DNA from: Brachyhypopomus gauderio
Lineage: Eukaryota; Chordata; Actinopteri; Gymnotiformes; Hypopomidae
Length of the DNA stretch: 64,000 bases
Assembly: GCF_052324685.1 (NCBI RefSeq)
Contig: NC_135211.1
Coordinates: forward strand, 9,350,914 to 9,414,913
Reading direction: 5' to 3'
Position 1 is the stretch's first letter. Each line of letters starts with the position of its first letter. The notes below the pieces were generated by a model. That model saw only the letters and a list, made by a program, of their open reading frames with translations, had not been told where the DNA came from and ran no database searches. The translations under genes were made by a program, and so were the position numbers. Positions 36,760 through 49,845 of the stretch are shown piece after piece.

Positions 36760-39700
36760 CCAATGTCTGTGTCTACACTCCAATAGGTTTGACATCTAAT
36801 ACATTTGAAACCAACATATCTTTTCAGTCCTGTTACAGCCTTACATCTTTTTTTCAGAGAATGTTTTACAAACTATTGAACTATAACAAATATGGTTGTG
36901 AGGATATGAATTATGATTGTTTTAGAATTCTTGTATATAGCAAACTTAACTTGATGAAAAAATGAATCTAGTGTTTCCTAGTAGGCTCTTGCCTTTTATT
37001 ATGCCTTTAGTGAATCCTGCGTTTTTTGAGTAAGAATCTTTTGATGACCAAATTACTTGTGTACACGTGGAATAAGATCCTTACAATACCTCCTGAACAC
37101 CAACAAATCAGGATTGACCAACAATTCCAACACATCCCACTCATCTGCAAAACAAATACTCAGGTGTAATTGTATTATCAGGTTATGTGAACATCTTCAT
37201 GAAGAGGCTCCAAACACAGTGCTCAAGATGCTAGCTATAAGATATTGACAATAACGTCCAAGAAAGTATAGGAAGCAGCACTCTAGTCATTATGTGCAAT
37301 TTCAGGCAATACTGTACATTTATCATCATATCATCAGAACACAGGCAAAACAAGAAAGGTTGCTAGCTTCTCCAAACTATGGAGTACACTGAACTCCACA
37401 TCAGTGTTCCTACAATTACACAAGCAGTGACTCTATTCCAGTCACTACTGAAGTCATGGACTGCACTTACGAATGTATACTTTAGAGGACAAAAATAAGG
37501 GACAAATGAGTATTCCAGATGAGTTTCCAGATGATATTAATCCACAAGTGACAGCCATAAAAGTGTGACACCTAGACAGTCACAAACATTTGACAAAGCT
37601 GGCAAGAAGGGTAGCAAGAAAGAAGTCTCCTCTGAAAGAAATGCCCCACTATAGATCATTGCACATTGCACACAAAATCAGTGGAAGGAGAGCAATTTAT
37701 TGCAACTTGCCTCAATTTTTTTTCCATCTAGGTGTGCAAAGCCAGCAGAAAAGTAAGTGACTCTATGAACCATAAAGAAGAGGACAAATCACTTTTTAAA
37801 ACCCATTTGTAACGCTAGAGGCATTATATCAAAGAAAACAGCAGACATGGCATTGGAGTGTCTTTACTTTCCATAGTGAAGACAGATACATTAAGTCACA
37901 CAAAATGAAATGCAGTCTTTTAATGTGAAGCAAAGTCTCTAAGTAAAGCACTCGGGTTAGGTGACATGAAACCAGAAAAGCGCTCAAAGCTCCTCTCTCA
38001 CACGATGCAGCATTTGTAGAACAAGAGTCCTGCATGTTGAGTGCTCCACTCAGTATGGCTCAATGTGCAGCACTGGATGTCAGGACATGTGGGCTTAAAT
38101 GCTGCAGACAAGCAACGTGAGAAATGGTGTGATGGAAGTGTTAGTAGGTGGGGGATAGTGAGCAAAGGAGTGACAAAGGGCGTGTGTGTGGAAGTGGGCG
38201 TGAAAGAAGGTGTGTGTGGGAGTAGGAGTGACAGAGGCCACATGTGTGTGTGGTAGTCTGCGTGACGGATGGCGTGTGTGTGCTTCAGTGGGAGTGACAG
38301 AGGGCGTGTGTGTGTGGGAGTGGGGGTGACAGAAGGTGTGTGTGTGTGGGGGGGGGGGGGGCGTCTCCCTTGTCCGTTGGGCCCGGCTCACCATGACACC
38401 ACTACATTTTCATTGTGTATTCATTTACAGAATTGAGAATTACAGAATTTTCTCTCAGCATAGTAAGACAAAATGAGTAAGTATATCTGGAAAATTGTGC
38501 AACTCATTATATAATCAAAAATATGTAAACATGTTGTTAGTGATTTTAAAAGCATGTTTTATATTTATGCAGGTTTTTTTTACACATTTTGATTTTAACC
38601 ACTGATCTTGATCCTGGAAAGCAAAATAATGGTGCAAAAGTCAACTGTCCAACATTTTTTGGTTTTGAACTATTTCATCACACAGCACATTTAGCAGAAT
38701 TTCTCACAGATGAATGTTATTGCTTACCCAATGTTAGAACTCACCCCTAGTTTTAAGTAATGCCATGTCAATTAACCAGTGAATCAGCATTTGTATTTAA
38801 TGGGCTGACCAGTCCTATGCTGGCTCTATCAACAGGCCATTGGACTGTTATAAGTCAGATTACCTTATGCAGCAAAGGTACTTTGTTATAGTACATAATG
38901 TTTCTGTTAGAGTGACATTCACTTTAAGCCCTCAAAGATAATGGTCAATAGAAGGAAATACGGACCCTGAATAGTGGTCATTATATTCTCTTCTACTCAC
39001 TTCATTCACACCTCTGTTTGTTCATTTGATACTGATCTCAAAATATGTCTTGCCTAGGAGTAAAGGAATATTTCCTTGTATTAATTCTCATTTTATATCA
39101 AACAAAAGACCAGTTTCAGCTGGCCTGCTGCAATGATTGACCAATGCTTTAATCAACATTTCATTTTATTGCACCTTGAAACCAGAATGATGGAATGGAA
39201 TGACGTATTGTTCTGCTAACGTAATAATCTTTTATCAGGTGTGCAGTAGTATATGTTAAATGTTATCTGGCCAGTTTTGTCAGGAAAAATCTACATCAAC
39301 CAATCCAATGTACATTTAAATTGCTGAAATGACCTTTGCATATTAAATTCTATGTTGGAATACTTACATTCTACATGTGAATAACACATAGCACCAGTTA
39401 AAGTTTTAATTACCAATGCAGATCTGGCCTTCATCAGCAGCTGTATTCTGTATTCAGTATTTGTCAGCAGCAGTGGTTGCTGTTTTGCTTCTGGTCAGTT
39501 TGCCTCACTTAAATTTTATGAAACTAAAGCATAGACAGGCCAATCAATTTATGTATGTCACTTCCTTGACTAGACAGGTAGGGAGTGTTTCTGGTCATTC
39601 CAAAAGATGTAGGTCTGTCCAGTGAGGCACTATGTAAACAGGATGGCACGCCTCTGAAATACACTTTGAAAATATAAGTGACGTAGGCTTGATGACTATC

Positions 39701-40789
39701 ACCATCCAGTCGAGCAGGACTAAGGTCCTGACTTCCCCATGTTCATCACCAGCAGTGATACAGTTCTGCACCATTGGGTGCATTGGGCATATATTCTCTT
39801 TGGGTCCTGTTCATTGCAAGTTCAAATGAGAGTACCCTTATTGTTACAACCAATAATTTATAGATGCACTTATACAGATGCATTCATAGATATGTGAACT
39901 TTAGCCTCTACTGTCCCCTGCTGCCAAATGACCAAATTCTGACCACAGAAATCTGTTTTATGAATTGTTTATTTATCTATTGGATAGATGTCCACTCTCA
40001 AACCAGCAGTGAATCCCCATTTACTGTTTTACTCCTAAGAAAGGTAATAGATATGTCATCAAGGTGTGTAGAAAGTGAGGAAATGGTGGAAACACCTGGG
40101 GTGAAACTACTCCTCCCCTCTTAACATAATATAAAATAATCAAGATTTCCTAACTATATCAGTTTGATGTCCAAAGGTCATGACTATCTACATTTACATT
40201 TAGAGCATCTACTGACAGACGAGTCCTCGTTTCTACACTTCAGGGCGCAATACTTGTAATGTAGTTTAATGAAAATGACCAAAAATACATCTGAAAGATT
40301 ACAATTGGGATTTATAACCTTTCCATATCAAGGGAATGTGATGTTTCAGAGATTTAAAACTTCACATCACAGGATATTGAGACAGGAAACACACAAAGCT
40401 CTAGCCAAAACTTTCTTTTAGTTTCCATGTCTGAATAACTGATAAAACAGTATTGTGATGTTAGTTACAACAATGTAATCATAAAATAATTAGTTAACAT
40501 TAAATTCCAGTTGATCCTACTTTTGCACTTTTACTGTAGGAAACTAGGATACCAAGTTTTATTTATAAACTGAATAATGAAAGACAACTGGGGGTGCAAC
40601 AGTGCTTCAGGTTCAACAAAAGCAAATTCTCTATGTATTTGCTTACGATATTTGTAGACCATAAATCATATAGCAAACAAAAGTGTGATGCATTCATTGC
40701 CAGCTCAGTCAGAATGTCACTAAAATGAGGAAGAGAAAAGATTTTTTAAGTTTAAAAAAATCATTCTGAGACGATGGCGGTTACTGGTG
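36760..40789. other. Intergenic region between the mucin and mrps16, no gene seen
   Basis: About 4 kb of mostly AT-rich DNA. No frame has splice context or recognisable domains. It includes a degenerate GT-rich minisatellite (38155-38365, listed separately). Confidence 0.5.
38155..38365. repeat. Degenerate GT-rich minisatellite
   Basis: Irregular units of roughly 33-40 bp built on GTGGGAGTGACAGAGGGCGT followed by GTGTGT, repeated about five to six times and ending in a G run at 38348-38361. The minus-strand frame rich in His, Thr and Pro is a by-product. Confidence 0.8.
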
Positions 40790-40794
40790 AATTT

Positions 40795-40800
40795 TTTATT
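40795..40800 (-). terminator. Poly(A) signal of mrps16
   Basis: Reverse-strand AATAAA lies about 175 bp past the mrps16 stop codon (40973-40975), giving a compact 3' UTR. No closer canonical hexamer is seen. Confidence 0.6.
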
Positions 40801-40972
40801 CTCTCATACAAAAAAAAAGCACAAAATACAAAGCTTCTTTAAACCCTGCTACAAAACGCACATTGACAACAGGAAGACACAGTGAAATTCAGACTAAACA
40901 AATCACAGGGTTACTGACTGTGGTGGTGTAAGCAGTTTGTACAGACAGCCAGAAGAAAAGATGGCACTCGGT

Positions 40973-41843
40973 TCACTGCACTGCTCCTTGCTCGTCTTGG
41001 TCTTCACTCTCGTTTGATTCGGTCAGTGCTGCTTTTCTACGTCGCTCAGCCTCCATTACTGTCATGGGATGCAAGGGGAAGAATCCAGCCAGTCCTGCAA
41101 GTTCAAAAACACACTGATTACATCTGCAATTGGAAAATAAAACACAGCAACCATCTTAAATGGAAACATCATTCACTAATGCATATGGATGCTCACCACG
41201 GCCCTATAAAATATGATTACTTGAGAATAAAGTTGTATTTCAAAGATAGGAAAACTGACCTAAGAGTTTGGACACAGGCTTTGTTGGATGAGCCCCACAA
41301 CCCATCCAGTATTTGATTCGGTCGTAGTTGAAACTGACTAGTTTCTCGTTGTAGATGTTTGGGAGAGGGTCGTATGATCCCAGCTGCTCAATGTATTTGC
41401 CATCTCGTGACCGTTTGTTGTAGGCTGCCACTATGCGGTAAAACGGCCTGTTGGTGGCGCCACCGAGTGCCATCCGGATAACGACATGACCTCCGTGGTA
41501 TTTCTTAAGTAATAATGATGCTGTTGGATTCAGAACATCATGCATGCCCACACGTGTACACATACATAGACAAGCACACATACAATTTCACCGTTATAAT
41601 ATGACAAAATAAGGTCAAAATGTTACTTAAACCGAGTAAAGCTACAAAGAAATGCGCTTTCAAAAAGTGCTGTTGACGAGCGAACTAATTTCCCCCCTCT
41701 CACGTACTTGGTTGTAAACCAGTTATTAACAAATCACAAACTACTACACTAGTATCAAGTGAGCCAATATGCATCCTGTCAAGAAAATCGAAGACTCGAC
41801 TCGAGGACATCGAAGTAAACAGCTACTTACATAGATGGACCAT
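40973..41843 (-). CDS. mrps16: Mitochondrial 28S ribosomal protein S16 (bS16m)
   Basis: Three coding exons: 41843-41831 (ATGGTCCATCTAT, 13 nt), 41520-41260 (261 nt) and 41094-40973 (122 nt), for a total of 131 codons plus stop. All introns are GT-AG (donors GTAAGT and GTCAG; acceptors CCAACAG and TTGCAG) and all junctions are in phase. The product starts [20 protein letters not shown]. It contains the S16 signature [20 protein letters not shown] and [11 protein letters not shown], then [17 protein letters not shown] and FFPLHPM, like human MRPS16 (137 residues). It is a constitutive small-subunit protein of the mitochondrial ribosome. The gene looks intact. It lies about 4.5 kb from the mucin start on the same strand. 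Confidence 0.96.
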
Positions 41844-42169
41844 AGTCTGCTTTATCTCTCTCTGTGTGTCTCTCTGAGAAAATGGGAGAAAGAGATTAAT
41901 TACCTTAACATTTTAGAAAGACTTACAGATATGCAATATGCATATAGATAACATCGTATACTAAAGGATATTAGCCTATGCTATACTAGCTATCGCGTTA
42001 CTATGAACGTGATACTTTATATGACTTTTGCTAGTTTACATCTCTCCATTCACATACCTCAAAAATCTGGACAGTGCATGTAGTAATTAAATCAAAATAT
42101 CTTAATTTAACTTGGATAAATCTTGTAGCAGCAAAGAAACACAGCAGATATCAACAATATGACATTTAC

Positions 42170-42205
42170 AAGGGCGCAGCCATTTTTCTTTGGACCGGAA
42201 ATTGA
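42170..42205 (-). promoter_or_regulatory. Candidate mrps16 promoter elements (YY1- and ETS-like)
   Basis: On the minus strand TTTCCGGTCC (ETS/GABP-like) is followed within a few bases by AAAATGGCTGCGCC, a close match to the YY1 site AANATGGCNGC. Paired ETS and YY1 motifs near the start site are typical of TATA-less promoters of nuclear genes for mitochondrial ribosomes. They lie about 330 bp upstream of the ATG exon, so a 5' UTR intron or a long leader would be required. Confidence 0.4.
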
Positions 42206-43120
42206 ATGAAATTCAGGAAGATAGTTGTTCGAAACATTGTCCACTAGATGGTGATAGTGCATCATCTTTTCAAGGTTCACAATTCAATTCGATACGTCTT
42301 TCTTTCTTTCTTTTTATTTATTGTTTCTTTCTTTTTTTCTTTATTTGTTTCTTTCTTATTACGAATATTATTGCTTCATTTATTTTAAGAATTTTTTGAC
42401 ATTAAGAATTATTAGAATGATTCTATAGGTTATTTATTGTTCAGCAGGAAAACTGGAAACGTGAAATCCTGCTTCTCATAAATTCAGAAAACACAAAAAT
42501 ATTTTCAGGAGAAGAGAAGGAAGAAGAAGAGGAGGAGGAAGAAGAAGAATGTAGCAGTAGTTTTGTACTTCTTGAGAACAAATAAACATGGGAATGAAAA
42601 GATACTTTGAAAAGCTACAGGGCAAACCAAATGCATCTTACATGAATGGACTGACAGCCACTAACTCCACTAACATTAACCACTGACTCCACTTGTGCCT
42701 GGTGCATTTTGGGACACCAGTGTTCCACCTGTGATCACCTGTGACAGTAATGATTGTCCATCATTACAGTACAAGGTCCATTTTGAAAGGATAAATACAA
42801 TACTTCTCTTACTTTATTACTTCCTATTTAGCTTCATAAATTTTATGTGACAGAGGAAATCCCTTATTTGGAGGAAACAGAATAAAATTTATTGGCCAAA
42901 AATGCTAATACATACAAGAAATTTGATTCCTACCATTGGTGATTCACAAGCAATACAGACAGTATACAGACAATGCACAACACACAAGCAAAAATCAGAT
43001 GATACAGAAGACAAACTATATGCATTAAACATAGAGAAACAATAATGCACATTAATTAAATTACGAGAATATTTGTACAATACAGTAAATGTGAAGCAGG
43101 ATGCAATTAATAAATTACTA
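42206..43120. other. Intergenic sequence, no gene seen
   Basis: Pyrimidine-rich (42300-42360) and GA-rich (42510-42550) stretches with AT-rich DNA between them. No supported feature. Confidence 0.5.
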
Positions 43121-43149
43121 GCTATGTCATAGTGATTTATAAAGGTGTT

Positions 43150-44960
43150 GGCATGAAGGAAGAGACTCCTCCTTCTTCCTACTGTTTACTGCACTCTGTT
43201 CCTGTTATATTTAGTTGCTCTGAACCAGACTGTGATGGGTGTTTCCAGGAGAGACTTGATGACTGTGGTAGACCATATTCCTCCACTGCCACTGAAAATA
43301 GCCCACTGCATAGGCTGTTTTGAGGATGGAGTTGGCGTTGGTCTCTCAATTCAGGTATTGGGAAATGGTAGTTCCTAGAAACTTGAAGGTCTCCATCATT
43401 GACAAGGAGATGTTGGATGTTCTGAGATGGAGCAGTGCTGAAGGGTGTCTTCTAAAGTTCACTGTCATATCCACATTATTGAACATTCCAGGAACCCCAA
43501 ACCCAAACAACAACCTCACAGTTTCCTTCGAGAACACCTTGTTAACACCATCAGAAACTGCACGAAGCCTGGGTGTAACGTTGGACAACGAGTTGTCCTT
43601 CTCAACACATGTTTCAAAACTGACCCGATCCTGCAGATTTCTCCTCTGCAACATACGGAGAATACGACCCTTCCTTTCACAGGAAGCTACTCAAGTGCTT
43701 GTGCAGTCTCTAGTAATCTCTAAGCTGGACTACTGCAATTCCCTACTTGCAGGTCTTCCTCCACGGATCATCAGACCTCTACAACTAATTCAGAATGCTG
43801 CAGCACAACTGGTCTTCAATCTACCCAAGTTCTCACATGTGACTCCTCTGCTACGCTCTCTTCACTGGCTTCCAGTAGCGGCATGCATCAGATATAAAAC
43901 CTTGGTGCTTGCTTACAAAGCCAAAAATGGACTGGCCCCTCCCTACATGATGTCCATGGTCAAAAGCCATTCCATACAGCGAACACTCAGAACCTCAAGC
44001 TTGGCTCGACTCGAAACTCCATGCTTAAAGTCTCATGGAAGACAAAGCTCCAGACTATTCTCCGTCCTGGCTCCAAAATGGTGGAACGATCTTCCATTAG
44101 CTGCTAGGACTGCAGTCTATTGCTATCTTCAAGCGTAGACTGAAGACCCACCTGTTTGTTGAGTTCTTACCAGAGCACTAACTCAGCTGATACCACTTGC
44201 CGTTGTTGTAAATTGTATGTCTGTCTATGGTTATTTGTGCTTCTTGGCAAATGTCTAACTTGCAAAACACTAGGTAATGACATTGACTCCTGTAGCAGTA
44301 ATCTGACTCAATGGTATCTTGAATTCTGGCCTATCTGTATTATTTCCTAGGATGAATTCTGCGCTCGGATGCAAAGCACTTTGTAAGTCGCTCTGGATAA
44401 GAGCGCCTGCTAAATGCCGTAAATGTAAATGTGTTCATCCCCCTGCTCAAATAAAGACTCATCACCTTTTTGCATGACTCCAAAGACTACCTGTAAACGT
44501 GAGGAGTGTAACAGCTGGTTCCTTGGGGATTGACTCATTGTAGAAGGACAAGACATCCCTGAGGAGCAGCAGTGCTGACTGTCTCCGTACCAGAAGGAAC
44601 TTCCTCCAGCCTCGCATGCTGGTGATCCACCGAACGCTGGCAGGGGAGTGGGAGGATTTCTGGAATGATGGTGTTGAACACCAAGCTAAAGTACAAAAAC
44701 AGAATCATTGCGTTTGGTAGTCAAGGTGTTGCAAGATCAGTCCTTTTCGTCCAGCAGGTAAACTGCTGTCAGTCCAGCGGGTGTCCTTGCCAACACCATT
44801 CAAAGGTTTCCATGAACGCAGATAACTCAGGCCTGTAAGAGTTTCTTGGGAAGTGGGATCATGGTGGAAGATGGGATATCCCAGGAATCTGTTGAATATC
44901 TGCCTGAATGCTGGACCCTGTTGGTCAACTCAGGTTTTAAGTGAAGAAATAAGGACCAAG
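43150..44960 (-). mobile_element. Non-LTR retrotransposon fragment, split by an L2 insertion
   Basis: Minus-strand reverse-transcriptase sequence occurs on both sides of 43.48-44.44 kb. The upstream part includes VSTAAPQGC and KGDESLFEQG. The downstream part includes MTVNFRRHPSALLHLRTS, ETFKFLGTTIS and ETPITVWFRAT. These are consecutive parts of a fish LINE reverse transcriptase, in the correct order for one element with internal loss. Frames are broken throughout, so it is dead. The clade is not assigned. Confidence 0.7.
43480..44435 (+). mobile_element. L2-clade LINE, 5'-truncated, with UnaL2-like 3' hairpin
   Basis: The plus-strand frame encodes the C-terminal part of a LINE ORF2: SARSLGVTLDNELSF-type sequence, then RPFLSQEATQVLVQSLVISK, LDYCNSLLAGLP, LRSLHWLPVAACIRYKTLVL and FSVLAPKWWNDLPL. 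A frameshift near 44,115 separates it from the expected end (FKRRLKTHLFVEFLPEH, to about 44,180). The 3' tail has the hairpin CGCTCT-GGATA-AGAGCG (44389-44405) and a TAAATG repeat end. A 5-nt GGATA loop is the recognition hairpin described for eel UnaL2. The ATG at 43320 belongs to the interrupted host sequence. Confidence 0.85.
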
Positions 44961-45139
44961 CCCATGAGAGAATTGGACTATTAATATCTCAAATTATACT
45001 CATTCATCTGTTTCACATGGCAAGAGTCAAGTGATCCAATTCCTTGATTTTGTTTCCTGCTTCTTTAATCCTCTACTGCATGGTGTTGCTTCAGCTATTA
45101 CAGTTTTCTCTGGGTAATTTAAAACACAGTGTAAAAGGT

Positions 45140-45245
45140 TACTGTGACATATTCCTGGTCTAGAAACAAAAACAGGACCTTGGAAGCAGGAATCGAACAC
45201 AGAATGTTTAATTATTAATGAGTGCCGTTAACCACACACAGGTGC
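45140..45245 (-). mobile_element. Possible tRNA-derived SINE fragment
   Basis: On the minus strand GTGGTTAACGGC (45224-45235) resembles a pol III A box. About 25 bp further GTGTTCGATTCC (45189-45200) matches a B box. Order and spacing fit a tRNA-like SINE head. No tail or target duplication was identified. Confidence 0.35.
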
Positions 45246-46860
45246 AACCCATCTTAATTACTAGTTCACCCAGGCTGTCTCTCTGCCCCACAGAAGAGGC
45301 TGGGCCACACCCCTGGGCCACACCCCTCTGCTATAGAAATCATGACTATTTAGCTTTCAATAACATGACATATTTCTGAGTGACACAGGGAACTAGGATC
45401 AAATGTTTGCATTTTGATAGCAGATTATAGAACAACAGCAATTTTGTCAAATGATATTGAGATGCATACTGTACAGTATTATGCATTATACAAGCACTAA
45501 CAATACAAAAAAATCCATTGTTAATAATATAATAGTTTATACATAACAATAATAACAATACATTTTAATGCAAACCTCTTTGGATTAACAAGCAATTATT
45601 CACTCATAGTGCATATAGTGCATAGATCCAAACAGGTCCATACAGTAATTTCTAGCTTGTATCCATTAGTGTGTTCTAATTTGTTAAACATGCCCCGTCA
45701 CTGTGTCATTTTGTTTGACATCTGCAATTGTATTTAAGCTCCAAATTCCAAAGCAAAGGGCTCTCCATATGTACCTAGTCTCAGCCATAAAGCAGTGCCA
45801 TTTTTGCCCCAGAGAAGCCCAGATCGAATCCAAGCAGGTGGGCTTATGCATGTAGACTTGCCCCACAGCAGCATGGAAACAAATCACCCTCATTGACTTT
45901 AAAAGGCCTTTGCACATAAAAGGCTTTTTCTGAGCTGGCCAGATTGGATGAGATCTAAATGTTCTCTTCCGAGACCTTTGCCTTGAGTTGCCAGGACACC
46001 CGGGCTAGCGGATGATAGTCATACCCAATTATAGTTAAGAGCCCTCAGCCCCTGTGTGTGAGGTGGACACCTAACTGACTGTAGCCTTCTCGCCAGGTCG
46101 TGACCTGCTTGCACCCAGCAGTGTCTGGTCCCTTGTGCACACAGGAGGGGTCAGGAGATCAGGCAGAAAGGGCAAGTGGCCCATAACCGTCATGCACACC
46201 ATGGACGGGGGCAGCAGCATGTTTGATGGGCGCACACACTGACCACCTTTTGCTGCACCGATTGTGTATAGTAGTGTTAATATTTGTTTCTAAAGACACA
46301 TGATTGTTAGAACCATATGTGGAACAATAGGAGACTGAAGAATGTCTTCATGTATATTCATATGGCTTAGTATTCTGTAATTGAGGTAACCATGGGCTGT
46401 CGCTATATCCATTATAAAGGTACATCAGCGTTTTTAGATTCTGTGATATAATTTAGTGAGGAAAAACAGTTCTTATCTGATTGGGGAGGTTTGAAGAATT
46501 GGCTCATTTCTACAAAAATGACCGTTTAAACCCCCTGCAAGGACTTCAAAAGGGGTAATCAGGAACCCAGCAGGGCCTTAATGCGGGTCAATGGATCTTG
46601 ATACTAGTTTAATTTCCGTGCAACACTGGTCAGAGAAATTACTTATTTTCAGGGAAATGGTGTCTGCTCCATAGTGCAGTGTTGGGATTGATCTGACTCG
46701 AATTCACAAAGTATTTAAGTGAGGTTTTATGTTGGTTTTGCTTAGCAGACTTATTATGTTTGCTATATTTTTGGCTATTGTTTTAAATATATTATTAGAT
46801 ATTAGATGTTTTATGGACGTATGTGATGTGGTACTATATGTAATTGATTGTAATCTTGTT
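45246..46860. other. Intergenic sequence, no gene seen
   Basis: The stretch at 45,690-46,260 is higher in GC and complexity than its surroundings but has no open reading frame or known signature. It could be an old repeat or conserved non-coding DNA. Confidence 0.4.
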
Positions 46861-46923
46861 TTATATATTAATAATAATAATCACAATCCATGTTCATCTT
46901 ATTATATGAATATAATAATATAG

Positions 46924-46959
<36 letters not shown>

Positions 46960-47262
46960 TAGTATATTATAATAATATAGTATATAGAATATAATATATT
47001 ATAATAATATAATTTTATAAAATACAAATGTTATAATTTTATACTATAATAATTTAATATTATTAGAAAGAGAGAGAGAGAGAGAAAGAGAAAGATTAAA
47101 AATTGGGAAAAGAGAGAGAGAGATATTAAAAATTGTAATAAAGTACACAAAGTTGCCAGAGAAACAGGATGTTTCAGTCAGAGGTCCTTTATCAGCTGTG
47201 TAATATTTAATATATATTCAAATTGAAAAATATATATATATATAATATAATGTGTATATATG

Positions 47263-47349
<87 letters not shown>

Positions 47350-47350
47350 T
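46860..47350. repeat. AT-rich tract followed by (GT)n(GA)n microsatellite
   Basis: TATA-type repeats at 46,920-47,050, GA clusters at 47,065-47,125, then (TG)n at 47,264-47,304 and (AG)n at 47,305-47,346. The solo LTR is inserted immediately after, within a GTGTG run. Confidence 0.9.
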
Positions 47351-47355
47351 GTGTG

Positions 47356-47697
47356 TGTCACGGTCACAGCTCCGGACCCTTCCCTGTGGGCGTGTCGTTA
47401 TGTCGTCTGCGTGCAGTTATGTCCATATTTGTAGTTCCGTGGGTGTGGGTAGTTTGTGAGCGTGTTCGTAGTCGCACCTGTGCCTTGTCTCGAGATCACG
47501 AGGATATGTGTTAATCACCTATTTAATGTGCGTTCGCGCAATGTCTTGTGCTCGTCTTTGTCTAAAGTTTCGTGCCTGCGTGAGTGTCAGTTGTATATGC
47601 TTGCCCTCCGCACGAAGCTTACACCTGTTATTTGTGTTATTAAACGTTTCATGTGCACCGTTCGACGCTCGTCGTGCCTCCTCCTTCAAGCGTCACA
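47356..47697 (+). mobile_element. Solo LTR (342 bp) with 5-bp target duplication
   Basis: It starts TGTCACGGTCACAGC, ends CTTCAAGCGTCACA, and has an ATTAAA signal near 47,639. The flanks are GTGTG at 47351-47355 and 47698-47702, identical but located in GT-rich DNA. Terminal TG/CA, size and composition match the other two solo LTRs, although the sequences are clearly different families. Frames inside it are not genes. Confidence 0.82.
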
Positions 47698-47702
47698 GTG
47701 TG

Positions 47703-49769
47703 TGCTTGAATATTCCAATATTCATATAGCCATTGCAATGGAGACATACACTTGCTATCTTCCATAATGGCATAAATAATATAACTAAGAAACTTTCATT
47801 AAATAGGACATGAGGTTTTTAACAAAACAAATATTTTATGCAAAATTGGTGAAATCACATGAGCAGTCGTTATAATAATAATATCAATAGTGATAGTTAT
47901 AATAGTTATATTAGTAACACAGATTCTAGAGTTTAATTATCATCTAAATTAACTTAAATTAACAATATTCATTATTCACTCCTCTCGCATGACCTATCAC
48001 CTAATATATAATATACCAATATATACATAATATACACATAATGTATATAAACCAAGTCGGCTGCCAAACCACCTGTATTATAGAAAATGTTCTCAAATAG
48101 GTTATATCTGTGTGCTTATATGCTGGTTGCTTTATTCACACTATCAGTATGATCAAAATTCTTCATACATTTGTAGCAAATACAATGAAATTCAGAGACT
48201 TTAGCATTTCAGAGTAAGGAATTGTGTTCTGTGTTTGTTGGACTGTAATGTAGAAATATCTTTAGGAATCTCTTTAAGGTAAAAGCTTAATGTAAACTTT
48301 CTTGTACTATATTTCACTGCACAGTACTGTCTGGTGCTGTTTACTGTACAGTTTTATTCCTGAATAACCCACTGTTCTTGCTCACAGACAAGGCAAGCCA
48401 CACTATGATAGCATCTTTGTATTAGCATTGTTATGCTATGCATTCTGTCCTATTCCCTGCTATTCAAGTAAATGAGAATCCTAACATGCAGCGACCGTCT
48501 TCTAGGCTACATGACACTGGGCCCCACACTGGGCAGCAGGATCAAATCACTCTATGGCGGAAGCAATAACACATCGTCGTAATTGTCAGCAGATGTAAGC
48601 GTGCCTCTGCACGTTAACAAGAATCCACCAGGACCGCCGGCAGCGGTCGCCATGGCAATGCTGATGAGATGGCTATAGAGTCTGACCAGCAGTTCAACTT
48701 TGAGTCCATGCGAAGCTTTCTTGACACGGTGGTGTGTAATTGTGGGTAAACCTTGCAAGTCAAACCTACCGAGCTCCTGCAGAGAAGTGGACAATGTGAT
48801 TTATAAGTACAATTTGATTTTGTGATTAGGGGAATGTCAAAGATCCTGCACGTTCATTTGTTTTATAAATCTGGTACTAGCTGAATTGTTGCTAAGGCAA
48901 CCTGTTGGTTGATTGCAACAAAGGAATAATACAGAGCTTTGATAAGAAATCTTTAGCTCTAGCTACATCATTTTCTGTTCTATGATAGAAAACACAATTT
49001 GTTTGCTCGCATTTCTGGGCAATGGTGTCTTTTTGAAATAGAACATACATAAATCAAGAAAAACAGTTACACAAACGCCCTCTATGGGTCATAATAATAA
49101 CATTGGCTATGAATTCTTTCCACATACATTTTTTACATCTCTTTGAAAATAGTTGTCACAAAATGGCTACACATATGATGAACAGACGCATATTATAATA
49201 ATAATAATAACTATTGGTTTGTTTGGGTGTCCGTTTGAATTACTTAATGGTGTAAATGTGATTGGTCACGCTACGTTTAAGTTAGTGACTAAGTTTAGAG
49301 TCTGTGACTACGTTTAGAGTCTGTGCTCGAACCTGTGCTCTGTTATGATCAGGGGAGCAAAAGGATTGTAATATTTGATTAATATTTTTAATGGTGGTCG
49401 TCCTTCGTAACTGAAGTCATCAAGGGTGATAAAATTGTGCCCCCTTTCTAATAAGCTGAAATCAACGAAATATTTCGTATTACTCTTCAATGAAAGAGCA
49501 TGTTCTAATCCAATAGCATCCTCAGCTAAATAAGCAGCGCAGCTCCGTTTGCAGAGACATGTTGCTATTGTAACAAAAATACAAACGATGATAATATTGC
49601 TGTTGCTTGGACAGCCGCAATAATATGAAAGCTGACCGCTTTTAAGATGTCCTGTGTTCGTTTCTCTCTCTCTAACTCTCTAAAAGTTAATTCGTGACTT
49701 TACAGTTTTTCAGTTTTTCTTAGTTCAACACGTTATTTTCCCGCACGAATCTTTTAACGAAAATGGTGT

Positions 49770-49845
<76 letters not shown>

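Noticed and set aside
41014..41316. 100-codon plus-strand frame
   Set aside because: Antisense to mrps16 exons 2 and 3.
41240..41581. Single-exon reading of mrps16 starting MCACLCMC
   Set aside because: The true start is the 13-nt exon at 41831-41843; the upstream residues of this frame are intron 1.
47456..47767. 103-codon plus-strand frame
   Set aside because: Contained in and running out of the solo LTR at 47356-47697; chance frame in GC-rich LTR DNA.
48552..48794. 80-codon minus-strand frame upstream of pax7
   Set aside because: No domain, splice context or codon bias. The segment may instead be conserved non-coding DNA.
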